The notes beneath the pieces were generated by a model. That model searched no databases. It had not been told where the DNA came from and worked only from the letters and a program-made list of their open reading frames with translations. Positions 24,730-33,159 of a stretch of 45,764 nt of DNA are shown in pieces. A program made the translations under genes and the position numbers. Within the stretch, counting starts at the first letter, position 1; each line of letters starts with the position of its first letter. This DNA is from an uncultured Hyphomicrobiales bacterium (GTDB taxonomy: Bacteria > Pseudomonadota > Alphaproteobacteria > Rhizobiales > Beijerinckiaceae), in the NCBI GenBank assembly GCA_903931945.1, contig CAIZEI010000082.1, positions 1 through 45,764 on the forward strand, read 5' to 3'.

Positions 24730-27006
24730 TCAGGCGCGCTCGATCGCGGTCTTCACGCGCTCGGGCGTCAATGGCAGCCGGCGAATGCGCGCGCCGGTCG
24801 CGTCGAAAATGGCGTTGGCCAGCGCCGGGGCGACGAGACCCGGACCCATTTCGGCTGCGCCCGATGACGCCATGTCGCGCCGGTTGATGATCTCGATATC
24901 GATCCGCGCCGGGGCCTGATCAATATGCAGAACCGGATAGGTTTCCCAGTCGATGCTGGTGACCGTGCTGGCGTCGAAGCGGACTTCCTCGCGCAAGGCG
25001 CGGCTGGTTCCGTAAACAAGCTGGCATTCGATGACGTGGCGCAACACGCCGGGATTGACGACGAGTCCAACATCAGCCGCGCAGACGAGCCGCTCGATCT
25101 CGACGCGTCCGGTCGCGCGATGCACCGCCACTTCCGCGACAAGCGCGATGAAGGTGTTCGTGTGCCGGCGCAAGGCAAGGCCGCGTCCGCGTGCAATGGC
25201 CGCCTCGCGGTGCTCCGGATCGGGCGAGACCCGCGGCAACCAGCCCGCGCGTGCGGCGACCGCCTCGACGACGGCGCGCTCGCGCGGATGTTTCAGATAG
25301 CGCAGACGGAACGCGACTGCGTCCATGTCGGTCGCCGACGCGAGTTCGTCCATAAAACCTTCGCTGCCGAACAGCACGGGAAAGCCGTGCGGGTCGCGCA
25401 GGTGCGTGGTGCGCAGCGGCGAGGCGCGCTCCATCAATGGCGCGATGGTCTCCCAGCGCAAACGCCCTGCGCCGAAATCATAGGACGTGATGGGCGTTGA
25501 AAAATCGTCCTTCGGCGAAAGTTTCGCGCCCATGATCTGGCCTGCGAGGGTCGCGCCGGGCGAGCCTTCCTTCGTGTCGGTGTTGACACGCGAAAAGCCC
25601 TTGGTGAGATGCTCGTAGCCAATCACGGCGCCCGAGGCGTCGATCGCCGCGCGCGAGCGAACAATCGAGGCGGTGCTCTTGGGATCCCAGCCGAGCGCCT
25701 CCTCGCGCATGTATTGCACGCGCACGGGCCGGCCCAGAGCCTTCGACAAAACGGCTGCGTCCGCGCCGGCGTCGCCCTGATCGTTGCGCCCGTAGGAGCC
25801 CGTGCCGAACATCCAGATTGCGCGCACCTTTTCCGGCGGCAGACCCACGAGTTTCGCAACGCCCTCGGCCGCGTAATGCGGCTTCTGCGTGCTGGTCCAG
25901 AGCGTCGCGGAATCCGCGCGCACGTCGGCGACCGCGCAGGCCGGGCCCATGCTGGCGTGTGATTGCGTCGGACTCTCGTAGTCCGCCCCGACGACGCGGA
26001 CGGCGCGCGCGAAGGCGGCGTCGAGAGCGCCATATTCCTTCTCGACCTTTGCCTTGGCGACGGGCGCGGCGCGGATATGCTCGTGCAGCCTCGCATCGCC
26101 GGGAAAGCCGGGCTGCGAATCCGTCCACGTCATCCGTAGCGCGCGCAACGCGCGAATTGCGTCCCATTCCCGTGGCGCGACGACTGCAATCAGATCCTTT
26201 ACTCGCACGACCTGCGCGCCGGAAATTCCGGCAATTGACGCCTCATCGACGGCTTCTGGAACAGCGCCCGCGACGGGCGGGCGGATCATGCGCACGTGCA
26301 CCATGCCCGGCAAGCGCACGTCGTTGACATATTCGGCGCGGCCCATGACTTTGTCGACGAGATCGAGACGCGGATACGTTTCACCCACGACACGGTAGTC
26401 GCCCGGCGGCTTTGGGCGAGCCGCGCCCTTCGCGGCGAGGTCCGTTCCAGTCTTGCCATTCCATACGACCGGCCCGTCAAGCGCTGCGTCCGCAAGCAGC
26501 TCTGCGTAGGCGACCCGACGCTCGGGCGCGGCGGCGACGCTGACAACGCCGTTATTCACCGCGAGCGCGTCAACCGGCGCACCCAGTTTGCGGCTGGCGA
26601 GTTCAAGCAACAGGCGGCGCGCTTCGGCCGCCATGTCGCGCAACAAGGCTCCGGCCTTGGCGACTCCGGTCGCCCCACTGGCGCCGCCCAAGTTGAGCGT
26701 CAGAGCGCTATCGCCGACGATGACGCGCACATTTCCAAAGGAAACATCCAGTTCCTCGGCGACGATCTGGGCCATCGCCGTCGTCAGGCCTTGCCCGCTC
26801 TCCACCTTGCCGTAAAGCGCGACAACGCTGCCATCAGGCTCAACGCGCACATAGGAAGCCAGCCGTTCAGGCGACAAAGGCGCAGCGGTCTCGAGCGCCC
26901 GCGCGCGGCGGGTGAGGCTGCCGACGCCCACGACAAGCGCGCCTGCAACCGTCAGCAATGCCCGCCGTGTCAGAATGTATCCCGGGTTTCCCGTGCTCTC
27001 CGCCAT
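24730..27006 (-). CDS. molybdenum hydroxylase large subunit (IorB/aldehyde-oxidase type), exported
   Basis: A 758-residue xanthine dehydrogenase-family molybdopterin-binding subunit with an N-terminal twin-arginine-like segment (TRRALLTVAGALVVGVG), as in isoquinoline 1-oxidoreductase beta subunits. Family blocks include VRVEPDGSVVALYGKVESGQGLTTAMAQIVAEEL, KVMGRAEYVNDVRLPGMVHVRM, and TQSHASMGPACAVADV. The catalytic-loop glutamate is probably in SGAAEMGPGLVAPALANAI near the C-terminus. I use the ATG at 27006 behind GGGAGGATGGC; the longer frame upstream has no ribosome site. Such subunits need a [2Fe-2S] partner and often cytochromes, and neither lies beside it, so the partner must be encoded elsewhere or the gene is a remnant. 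The substrate is unknown. Confidence 0.82.
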   Translation of the reverse strand: MAESTGNPGYILTRRALLTVAGALVVGVGSLTRRARALETAAPLSPERLASYVRVEPDGSVVALYGKVESGQGLTTAMAQIVAEELDVSFGNVRVIVGDSALTLNLGGASGATGVAKAGALLRDMAAEARRLLLELASRKLGAPVDALAVNNGVVSVAAAPERRVAYAELLADAALDGPVVWNGKTGTDLAAKGAARPKPPGDYRVVGETYPRLDLVDKVMGRAEYVNDVRLPGMVHVRMIRPPVAGAVPEAVDEASIAGISGAQVVRVKDLIAVVAPREWDAIRALRALRMTWTDSQPGFPGDARLHEHIRAAPVAKAKVEKEYGALDAAFARAVRVVGADYESPTQSHASMGPACAVADVRADSATLWTSTQKPHYAAEGVAKLVGLPPEKVRAIWMFGTGSYGRNDQGDAGADAAVLSKALGRPVRVQYMREEALGWDPKSTASIVRSRAAIDASGAVIGYEHLTKGFSRVNTDTKEGSPGATLAGQIMGAKLSPKDDFSTPITSYDFGAGRLRWETIAPLMERASPLRTTHLRDPHGFPVLFGSEGFMDELASATDMDAVAFRLRYLKHPRERAVVEAVAARAGWLPRVSPDPEHREAAIARGRGLALRRHTNTFIALVAEVAVHRATGRVEIERLVCAADVGLVVNPGVLRHVIECQLVYGTSRALREEVRFDASTVTSIDWETYPVLHIDQAPARIDIEIINRRDMASSGAAEMGPGLVAPALANAIFDATGARIRRLPLTPERVKTAIERA

Positions 27007-27393
27007 GCCATCCTCCCGCAGACGCATCTTCACGCCAAGCGCCCGTCCTGGCAAGGGCATCGCGCGCTCCTGTGCCTGCGCTACAGCTACTTGAGACCGG
27101 CGGCCATGCGGCGACAAGCCCCGTGCGTTGGCGCCGTAAAACGCGGGGACGGGCTTTGCAGTCCTCTTCCGTGGTTGGCTTGTCTCAAAGCCCGATGGAC
27201 ATGATTTTGGGCCAGCTTGTGACGGGAGCGCTGACCTGCGCGCCAAACTTATTGTCAAAATGATGCAATGGAACGATCGGCGATATCAAGTTGACGATCA
27301 TCAGTCGTCAAGTATGATTACCTCAATCCCAAAATGGATCGCTCGTTTGTCGAATCGACGGAATGTCGGCGCCTCGTCATCGGAGGAATATTC
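27007..27393. other. divergent intergenic region
   Basis: A 387-bp gap between the molybdenum hydroxylase gene (leftward) and the TctC-like gene (rightward). I see no coding sequence of its own; it holds the ribosome sites of both genes and the promoter-dyad at 27291-27318. Confidence 0.6.
27291..27318 (+). promoter_or_regulatory. promoter with embedded dyad operator, upstream of the TctC-like gene
   Basis: TTGACG (27291-27296) and TATGAT (27313-27318) are 16 bases apart. The -35 element is one arm of a perfect inverted repeat TTGACGA-N7-TCGTCAA (27291-27311) that fills the spacer, which is what an operator for a dimeric repressor would look like. The cognate regulator is not apparent nearby. 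Confidence 0.5.
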
Positions 27394-28368
27394 ATGGTTG
27401 CGATACAAAGACTTTCGCTGTCGATTCTGAGCTTCCTGGGTGTATTCATCGTCGAACGGTCTGCATTTGCCCAATCCTGGCCAAGCGGGCCGGTGAAAGT
27501 CGTCGTCACGCAGGCGGCAGGCAGTACGCCCGATATTGTATGTCGATTGCTCGCAGATCGGCTTTCGCATGCTTTTGGCCAACAATTCTTCGTGGAGAAT
27601 CGCGCCGGAGCAGCCAACGTCATTGGTATTCAGGCAGTCGCCCACGCCAATCCCGATGGAAACACACTGCTTTTCGCCACAGCGGGAATTGTAAGTAATT
27701 CATATACATTAAAGGTCTTGCCGTATGATCCGCGCAAGGATTTTACGATGATTTCGTTCATTGCCAAAGGCCCTTATCTCATTGTCGCAAATCCTGTTAT
27801 GCCGTCGGACCTGCCCACTATTGTCGCGAAGGCAAAAGCGAATCCGGGCAAGCTGCAAGTCGCAACCGATGGTCCACGCAATCTTTCCGGGCTCATCGCG
27901 GCGTGGCTAGCCAAAAGCGTTGACGTCGAGATCAACCAGGTGCCCTATTCTGTCATGTCTCAGGGGCTTCAGGATACGATCGGGGGTCGTGTCGATCTGG
28001 CGATTGCGGGAGTTCCTGCAGTTGCGCCGATGGTCCGGGGCGGACTGCTGACAGCCGTGGCGACCAGCACGTCGCAACGCGCGCCGGGCTTTGAGCGCGC
28101 TGCGCCGATCGCGGATGTTGCGCCAGGTTTTGATCTTGGCGCGTGGTTGGCGCTCGCCGCGCCCGCCGGAACGCCCGGCAATATCGTGCAAAAGCTCAAC
28201 GCAGAGGTGAGCCTTGTCCTGAACGATACAACCTTCAAGGAGAAACTTGACGAAATCGGGTTTTATTCTGTCGGCGCGCATGACCAGCCAGCGGCGGAGA
28301 CAATGTTTCGGCGGGAATTCGATACATGGCGGAAGCTGGTCGCCGCGATTGGAATAGAACCCGAGTGA
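27394..28368 (+). CDS. TctC/Bug-family solute-binding protein
   Basis: A 324-residue periplasmic binding protein of the Bug (TctC) family: signal peptide ending SAFAQ, then WPSGPVKVVVTQAAGSTPDIVCRLLADRLS, FFVENRAGAANVIG, VLPYDPRKDFTMISFI, GGRVDLAIAGVPAV and VAPGFDLGAWLALAAPAGTP. These proteins capture carboxylates or related small molecules, for a TctAB permease or as sensors. I take the ATG at 27394, which has GGAGGAAT in front, over the longer frame. No tctA/tctB genes are adjacent, which is common for Bug proteins. It stands alone between a divergent dehydrogenase and a convergent hydrolase. Ligand unknown. Confidence 0.88.
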   Translation: MVAIQRLSLSILSFLGVFIVERSAFAQSWPSGPVKVVVTQAAGSTPDIVCRLLADRLSHAFGQQFFVENRAGAANVIGIQAVAHANPDGNTLLFATAGIVSNSYTLKVLPYDPRKDFTMISFIAKGPYLIVANPVMPSDLPTIVAKAKANPGKLQVATDGPRNLSGLIAAWLAKSVDVEINQVPYSVMSQGLQDTIGGRVDLAIAGVPAVAPMVRGGLLTAVATSTSQRAPGFERAAPIADVAPGFDLGAWLALAAPAGTPGNIVQKLNAEVSLVLNDTTFKEKLDEIGFYSVGAHDQPAAETMFRREFDTWRKLVAAIGIEPE

Positions 28369-28423
28369 CAATTGACGGCGCGGTTTCTCGACCGGCGATC
28401 ATCCCCGCGATCATCATGCTGAG

Positions 28424-29308
28424 TCACAGGTTGAGTTGATATCCATGCGGGACCCAGCGGTAGCCGCCCTGCCTCCGCTCGATATACCCTAGACCGGGAA
28501 ACGGCATGTGATAACCAACAACAAACAGCTCCTCTGCGACGGCCATTTCGAGAATGCGTTTGCGCGTTGACGCCGCCATATCTTTGTCATCGTCCACGTC
28601 AAGATGCAGATCCGGACGCTGAATTGACACAATGTAGTGGCCGCACGTATCGGCCCAATTGAGCAGTCGCTTCCCGTCGCTTTCGATCAGGTAGGCCAGC
28701 ATTCCCGGCGAATGGCCAGCGGCGTCGATGGCATGCACGCCCGGAACAACTTCGTCGCCCGGCTTTATAAACGTGGAGCGATCGGCGAGCGGAGCGGCAA
28801 TTTTCATGAAGAGTTCGCGATTGACCTTGCGCGAGTCTCGCACGTTTTCACCGCGCTTCCAGAAATCGAATTCAGTCGCGCCAAATACGTAGCGCGCGTT
28901 TGGAAAAACCCGCTCGCCGGCTCGGGTAAGGCCTCCAATATGGTCGAGATGGCCATGGGTGATAACAACAATTCCGACATCCTCCGACGCATGTCCGGCA
29001 TAATGCAACAAATCAACCAGACGACCATCCGACCGTTTGCCCAGTTCGGGAAAATCCTGACCAAGGGCTCCATTGCCGGTGTCGAAAAGCACAAGCTCCT
29101 TGCCTGTGTTCAGGAGAACAGGAATGAATGGATGTTCGTAACGAACGGGCTCAATACGGTTTGCGCGAGCAAGCGCACGCACGTCTTCCGCCATTGCCGG
29201 GCCACCATGGCTCGGAGTCAAACCCTCCCGGATAGCCCTGCTGTCGAGAAAGCAGGTTATCTCGAACGCGCCAAGCCTGAAGCGGTCAATCGAAGGTTTC
29301 ATGTCCAC
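28424..29308 (-). CDS. MBL-fold metallohydrolase
   Basis: A 294-residue metallo-beta-lactamase-fold enzyme. The zinc site HGHLDHIGG is intact, with the second-shell residues AAGHSPGMLAYLIES, LNWADTCGH and the late FVVGYHMPFPGLGYIE. No signal peptide, so cytosolic. Sequence style is like the quorum-quenching lactonase/AttM-like and alkyl-sulfatase-distant groups of MBL proteins, all acting on ester, lactone or thioester bonds. The start is ATG 29308, or two residues further in. It converges on the TctC-like gene (55 bp apart). The family is certain, the substrate is not. Confidence 0.85.
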   Translation of the reverse strand: MDMKPSIDRFRLGAFEITCFLDSRAIREGLTPSHGGPAMAEDVRALARANRIEPVRYEHPFIPVLLNTGKELVLFDTGNGALGQDFPELGKRSDGRLVDLLHYAGHASEDVGIVVITHGHLDHIGGLTRAGERVFPNARYVFGATEFDFWKRGENVRDSRKVNRELFMKIAAPLADRSTFIKPGDEVVPGVHAIDAAGHSPGMLAYLIESDGKRLLNWADTCGHYIVSIQRPDLHLDVDDDKDMAASTRKRILEMAVAEELFVVGYHMPFPGLGYIERRQGGYRWVPHGYQLNL

Positions 29309-29459
29309 TTGAATTTATCCAAGTCTCGCTCATAAGCCGTATAGTGTCCGTCGACAATCACAATTGAAATAACGCACTTCAGACGAAGTCGCGAGTCTGT
29401 CGCCTCATCCTTATTGGAAAAAGTTCCGCAGCGTCAGCCGAGCCGCAAACTCCCAAGTC
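29309..29459. other. intergenic, no gene seen
   Basis: 151 bp upstream of the MBL gene, without coding features; it probably holds that gene's promoter. It opens the decayed region that runs to 30758. Confidence 0.5.
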
Positions 29460-29574
29460 ATACCAAGGGCGCTTCGGATTGACCGATGTTCAAACCGAAG
29501 CATTCGGCGCGTCAGCGCCGGCGCGCGTTCCCGCTTGCCAACGGCGATGTGTCAAGTCACATCGCCGTTGGTAT
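29460..29574. repeat. 115-bp structured repeat, copy 1
   Basis: A unit bounded by ATACCAA and TTGGTAT (7-bp terminal inverted repeats). It differs from copy 2 (30184-30298) at three positions out of 115. Internal structures: GCTTCGG / CCGAAGC and, at the right end, a perfect 14-bp stem CCAACGGCGATGTG with a 6-base loop TCAAGT. It has no ORF and the small size, inverted ends and A/T bordering bases of a non-autonomous mobile repeat (MITE-like). Confidence 0.9.
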
Positions 29575-29734
29575 CAGACGTGCTGGTCTCTGACTTTGGT
29601 CGGTTATGTTGGCCTTCGTCAGCCAAGCGACGCCATTCTTTCCGTGGCGCGGTCGCGCGTTACGCCTTTGCGATGATTTGACCATCCCTCGCCAACACGC
29701 GAGCCGTTGTCAGGCGAAGTGGATAAGTCATATG

Positions 29735-29980
29735 TGGATCGGAGCGCGTCGGCCAGCGCGCGTCGCAAACCGTGGACTTGATCGACGAGATCGAGAACAA
29801 TGCAAACTCCATCTGTATGGACGCCGAAGTCCACCGTAAGGTCCTCGATCAAGCGCGCGCGATGTCCAACTCGGAATACGCTGTTCCATCCATTGTCCCG
29901 CAAGGCATGAGCATTCCTCCGCAATCCAGATTTCAAGCGTTTCGTGTTTGAGTTGCGCGCGCTCCAGAAACGCCTCCTGA
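29735..29980 (-). pseudogene. cbpM-like chaperone modulator, frameshifted
   Basis: Two out-of-frame pieces on the minus strand add up to a CbpM-like protein (the modulator of the DnaJ-like CbpA). The first, from ~29977, reads EAFLERAQLKHETLEIWIAEE, the usual N-terminus; the second, to ~29736, reads RARLIEDLTVDFGV..DGV and VLDLVDQVHGLRRALADAL, the usual C-terminus. The frame change lies around 29,900. It sits just downstream of a broken cbpA with the same orientation, the normal cbpA-cbpM order. I see no intact version in the window. Confidence 0.72.
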
Positions 29981-29987
29981 TGGACTT

Positions 29988-30620
29988 TTATAACTGCATA
30001 TCCCGACGAGGGTCACAGATCTTTTCTGTGGTCCAGGCAGCGCCAAAGGCCTCCAGTTCCAGGTTTGGCGCGGTTGGCAATATGACTTTGAGTTTGACGA
30101 ACTCGTCGCCGGCGCCGTCTGCCCGGGAAACGCCTTGCCCTTCAAGCGAAGCGTCATCCCGCTATGGACCCCTTGGCGCCTTCATACCAAGGGCGCTTCG
30201 GATTGACCGATGGTCAAACCGAAGCATTCGGCGCGTCATCGCCGGCGCGCGTTCGCGCTTGCCAACGGCGATGTGTCAAGTCACATCGCCGTTGGTATCA
30301 GTATGACCGGTCCGGATGGCGTCGGCGCGGAAATATCCGCCCCGAGAACGGCTTCCGTCAAGGTGACAGGCAGAACAACGTAAATATCGTCGCCGTGGCG
30401 AACAAAAAAGCTGTGAGATTTGATTGAAATGTCCCCAATGCATCGCCTGGCGGACTTTCGCCTCCGGACGCCGCCCCCTTTCCTCGAAGTCGAAGGGTTT
30501 GCCCTTTTTCAATTCCTGAGGGGATTGTCACGTCAAGCGAGCCCCGCGCGGCAAGGTCAATCGCCTTGTTGCGCAGTTGACCGCTTCGAGAAACTCTATC
30601 GACAGGCGATAATGAAGATA
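29988..30620 (-). pseudogene. cbpA/dnaJ-like co-chaperone, C-terminal part, broken by frameshifts and a repeat
   Basis: Minus-strand pieces spell the two DnaJ C-terminal beta domains in order: YLHYRLSIEFLEAVN..ATRRLT, then GSLDVTIPSGIEKGQTLRLR, then SHSFFVRHGDDIYVVLPVTL and TEAVLGADISAPTPSGPV, then (after the 115-bp repeat at 30184-30298) GVHSGMTLRLKGKAFPG and GDEFVKLKVILPTAP, ending at TAA 29988. At least three frameshifts (about 30565, 30434 and 30117) and the repeat insertion destroy it. The J domain and linker are missing; homology stops at the third, degenerate repeat copy (30622-30684). This is a CbpA-type curved-DNA-binding co-chaperone, now dead. Confidence 0.8.
30184..30298. repeat. 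115-bp structured repeat, copy 2 (inside the cbpA remnant)
   Basis: Same length, ends (ATACCAA / TTGGTAT) and hairpins as copy 1, 97% identical and in the same orientation, 724 bp apart. It lies exactly between two DnaJ-domain coding pieces (SGPVILIP on one side and RRQGVHSGMTLRLKG on the other), which shows it is an insertion and fixes its boundaries to within a few bases. A TA duplication at the ends would fit, since both ends read TA-CCAA and TTGG-TA. Confidence 0.92.
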
Positions 30621-30621
30621 T

Positions 30622-30684
30622 GCGCCCAGCGCGCGTTCGCGCTTGCCAATTACGATGCGTCAAGTAACATCGTTGTTGGCACCA
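30622..30684. repeat. degenerate right-hand part of the same repeat, copy 3
   Basis: About 63 bp align to the right half of copies 1 and 2 (GCGCGCGTTCGCGCTTGCCAA is shared in part, then a diverged stem, loop TCAAGT and TTGG). The stem still pairs at 11 of 12 positions through one G-C to A-T exchange and a wobble. The left half is missing. It borders the cbpA remnant, where the J domain should begin. Confidence 0.75.
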
Positions 30685-30758
30685 ATTATTCTGCGGCGTC
30701 GCCTTAATTAGGTCGGCGCCTGCCTCATACGAGGGCAGCAGCGCGAGGAGAAATAAGT

Positions 30759-31841
30759 GTGCGCCCCAAAAGTAGTGTGAGTCCATCCGATTCAGTTGCC
30801 GCAAATCGGACAAAGGATCATCCCTTTGAGTCCGATTCTCCTATCTTGTCGAAGCAAGCCATCGACAACGAAAAAATTCTGAGTGGCCCATATTGGGGCG
30901 AACTTCGCACCTTTCTTGCCATTGCCAAATCAAAATCGCTGACAAGGGCGGCCGAGCATCTTAATACGAGCCATATGACAGTCGGACGTGAACTCCGCCG
31001 TTTACAGGATCGAATCGGGGCTCAGCTTGCGGTGGTAAGCCAGTCCGGGGTGCGCATCACCGAGCGCGGTCGAGAACTCGCCAAGTTGCTGCTTCAGTTC
31101 GACCAGACACTGTTTTCCGTCGCCAATGACTTGCGTACCGAAACAAAGTTCTCTGAGGGGATCGTACGCGTTAGCATCACCGATGGACTGGGTGTTGCGT
31201 TCATGGTGCCCGCAATTGAACGGCTCGTACATGACTTTCCAAAATTGCATATTCACCTTAAAAGCACTTCCAATCTCAAGAGCTTGCGAGAAAATCAGAC
31301 CGACATCATGTTGGGATTTGCCGAAGAGGAAGCGTCCGATCTGACGTCCATCCCACTCGGATGGCTGCATTTTCTCCCGGTTGCGAGCAAAGTCTACATT
31401 GCAGCCCATGGAATGCCCGACTTGAGCTCGTTGGGCGGGCATAGTTTTGTTGACAGCGAGCTTTACTCCGCAAAAAGTCCCGTTTGGCAGAAGTGGCAAA
31501 ACTTGGTTTTGGAGGGCCAAACCGCCTGCCAATGCGACTCCTCTGTTTCGTATGGAATGATGGTGAAAAAAGGCGTGGGAATAGGCCTCCTGGGAAATTA
31601 TATATTATTCGACCCAGCCTTCGTCCCGCTTGAGCTTGATTGCCGGCTGTCCCTTCGAATGTATCTTATTTGGGTCACGGAACGACTGGAATCAAAGCCT
31701 GTCCGAATTGTGAAGAATCTGATGGAGAGCACATTTGGCCCCTCCAATCCGTGGTTTAGTGAAACCATTCATTTGGAATGCAAGGTCCCAAGTTATAACA
31801 TTGGTCTTGCAAATTTTTCAAATTTGCCCGTTCAAACCTAA
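30759..31841 (+). CDS. LysR-family transcription regulator
   Basis: A 360-residue LysR-type regulator. After a polar ~45-residue leader, the winged helix-turn-helix is clear: LRTFLAIAKSKSLTRAAEHLNTS, MTVGRELRRLQDRIGAQLAV. The effector domain follows, with DGLGVAFMVPAIERLVHDFPKLHIHL and MLGFAEEEASDLTSIPLG. The start is the GTG at 30759, with GAGGAG 9 bases before it; there is no ATG before the helix-turn-helix, and the leader is longer than usual. The C-terminus is also extended. It may act on a neighbour, but no operon is attached on either side. Effector unknown. Confidence 0.82.
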   Translation: MRPKSSVSPSDSVAANRTKDHPFESDSPILSKQAIDNEKILSGPYWGELRTFLAIAKSKSLTRAAEHLNTSHMTVGRELRRLQDRIGAQLAVVSQSGVRITERGRELAKLLLQFDQTLFSVANDLRTETKFSEGIVRVSITDGLGVAFMVPAIERLVHDFPKLHIHLKSTSNLKSLRENQTDIMLGFAEEEASDLTSIPLGWLHFLPVASKVYIAAHGMPDLSSLGGHSFVDSELYSAKSPVWQKWQNLVLEGQTACQCDSSVSYGMMVKKGVGIGLLGNYILFDPAFVPLELDCRLSLRMYLIWVTERLESKPVRIVKNLMESTFGPSNPWFSETIHLECKVPSYNIGLANFSNLPVQT

Positions 31842-32319
31842 AGACTCCGTTCTTTTCAAATCGGTCGTCTCCCCTCGCCGCGCGAAGCCAAACACGCAGG
31901 TTGTGTGAAGCGGACCCCTGATTTGGGACCACCTTTTAAGGTGTGACGCATCCTGTTCTGTCGCAATCGACTGCGCAGTGACAGGACGTAGCTCTACGCC
32001 AAGATCGGCCAGTTGGCGATTGAAGGGATTTCCTGGCAAGGAGGCCAGGGCGAAGAAGGCGAGCGATCGCCGCGTCTGGGTCGATCCGACGCTATGCGGA
32101 GCGCGCTTCGCGGGCGGCTGGCTACCGGCCAGTTACACCCCCGCTGGGGACAGGATATCGAAAGGCGCGCGAGGGCGCGGCGCATGTTGGTTCCCAAGGA
32201 TCGGACCAGACAACCAAATCCTGCACGAAATCAGCGCTGTATGCCACGTCCCCCAGCCAAGAATCAGACCCTTCGTGAATCAGACGGGTTTGTGATTTAC
32301 TGATGTCCTATCGAGGACT
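31842..32319. other. gene-free gap with a possible IS3-type remnant
   Basis: 478 bp between the two LysR genes. Around 31985-32025 the plus strand reads LYAKIGQLAIE, reminiscent of the end of IS3-family OrfA (where LYAKIGQLTVE is common), followed by a frameshift and no recognisable OrfB. This is weak; otherwise I see no gene. Confidence 0.3.
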
Positions 32320-33150
32320 TTAAAATAGCTCGTCCATAACATTGGACAAAGCATCCACAAAAATGCTCGCGCGTTTCTTTGATCGGCTCGAAAGCGCGAT
32401 ATTGATCTCCGCAATCGATGACAAGTTCTGGACCTCCTGCATCCCAAGGGCTGCGATCGCAGGAGCAATCATAGGTGAAATGCCAAGCTTTGCGTCGAGG
32501 GCAGCCTTAAGGACGTTGAAATTGGCGCTGACGCATGCAATTTCATATCGCCGCCCAGTCGCAGCAAGCGAATCGATGGCAAGCTGGCGGTATAGTGAAC
32601 CAGGAGGAGGTAGGATAACGCTTAGTGGTTCACTTCGAGGCACGACGTATCCAGGCGCGCACGCCCATGCAATTGGAGCACGCCAAATGGGCTTTTTTGA
32701 AGACAATTCAGTCGAGCGGTGACATATCAAGACAATGTCAAGAATATTAGAATTATAATTGCCAATCAAAACATTCTGGTCATCACAATAGATATCGAAT
32801 TTACAGGAATTTTGAGTGCCGGTTAGAGACAATTGCGGCATTACGAGTGTAGCCATTTCCGCTGGAACACCTATTCTAATACAATTATTCTCAACCTTAT
32901 TATCTTCGATCGCGGAGATCATCTGATCATAGTCGTTTAGAATCCTTCCAACGTGTTCGAAGCAAATCGCGCCGATGCTCGTGAGTGTCAATCGCAAATT
33001 ATTCTCGAAAAGAGGCCTTCCTATGAGTTCCTCCAATCTTTTTACTTGAAGACTGATTGTTGGCCGCGAACGTCCCAAGTGTTCTGCGGCGCGCGTAAAC
33101 CCTTTAAGTGTCACAACTGTGTAAAAGGCCCGCAAGATATCGATCGGCAT
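32320..33150 (-). CDS. LysR-family transcription regulator, AT-rich
   Basis: A 276-residue LysR-type regulator: PIDILRAFYTVVTLKGFTRAAEHLGRSRPTISLQVKRLEELIGRPLF is a textbook helix-turn-helix and linker, and the effector domain starts at NCIRIGVPAEMATLVMP. The ATG at 33150 is the likely start, though a TTG at 33159 has a better-placed GGAG. Base composition is clearly more AT-rich than the flanking genes, and codon use is different, which suggests transfer. It converges with the other LysR gene and has no co-directional partner. Target and effector unknown. Confidence 0.8.
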   Translation of the reverse strand: MPIDILRAFYTVVTLKGFTRAAEHLGRSRPTISLQVKRLEELIGRPLFENNLRLTLTSIGAICFEHVGRILNDYDQMISAIEDNKVENNCIRIGVPAEMATLVMPQLSLTGTQNSCKFDIYCDDQNVLIGNYNSNILDIVLICHRSTELSSKKPIWRAPIAWACAPGYVVPRSEPLSVILPPPGSLYRQLAIDSLAATGRRYEIACVSANFNVLKAALDAKLGISPMIAPAIAALGMQEVQNLSSIAEINIALSSRSKKRASIFVDALSNVMDELF

Positions 33151-33159
33151 GCTTCGCAA

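Noticed and set aside
25478-26167. Minus-strand alternative frame inside the molybdenum hydroxylase gene
   Set aside because: Same strand but out of frame with a gene that matches its family along the whole length.
29460-30684. CRISPR array suggested by repeated units
   Set aside because: Units are 115 bp, few, irregularly spaced and have terminal inverted repeats; no short regular spacers and no cas genes.
31978-32295. Possible IS3 OrfA remnant (LYAKIGQLAIE)
   Set aside because: Only about ten residues match; without OrfB or inverted ends it is not enough for an insertion sequence call.
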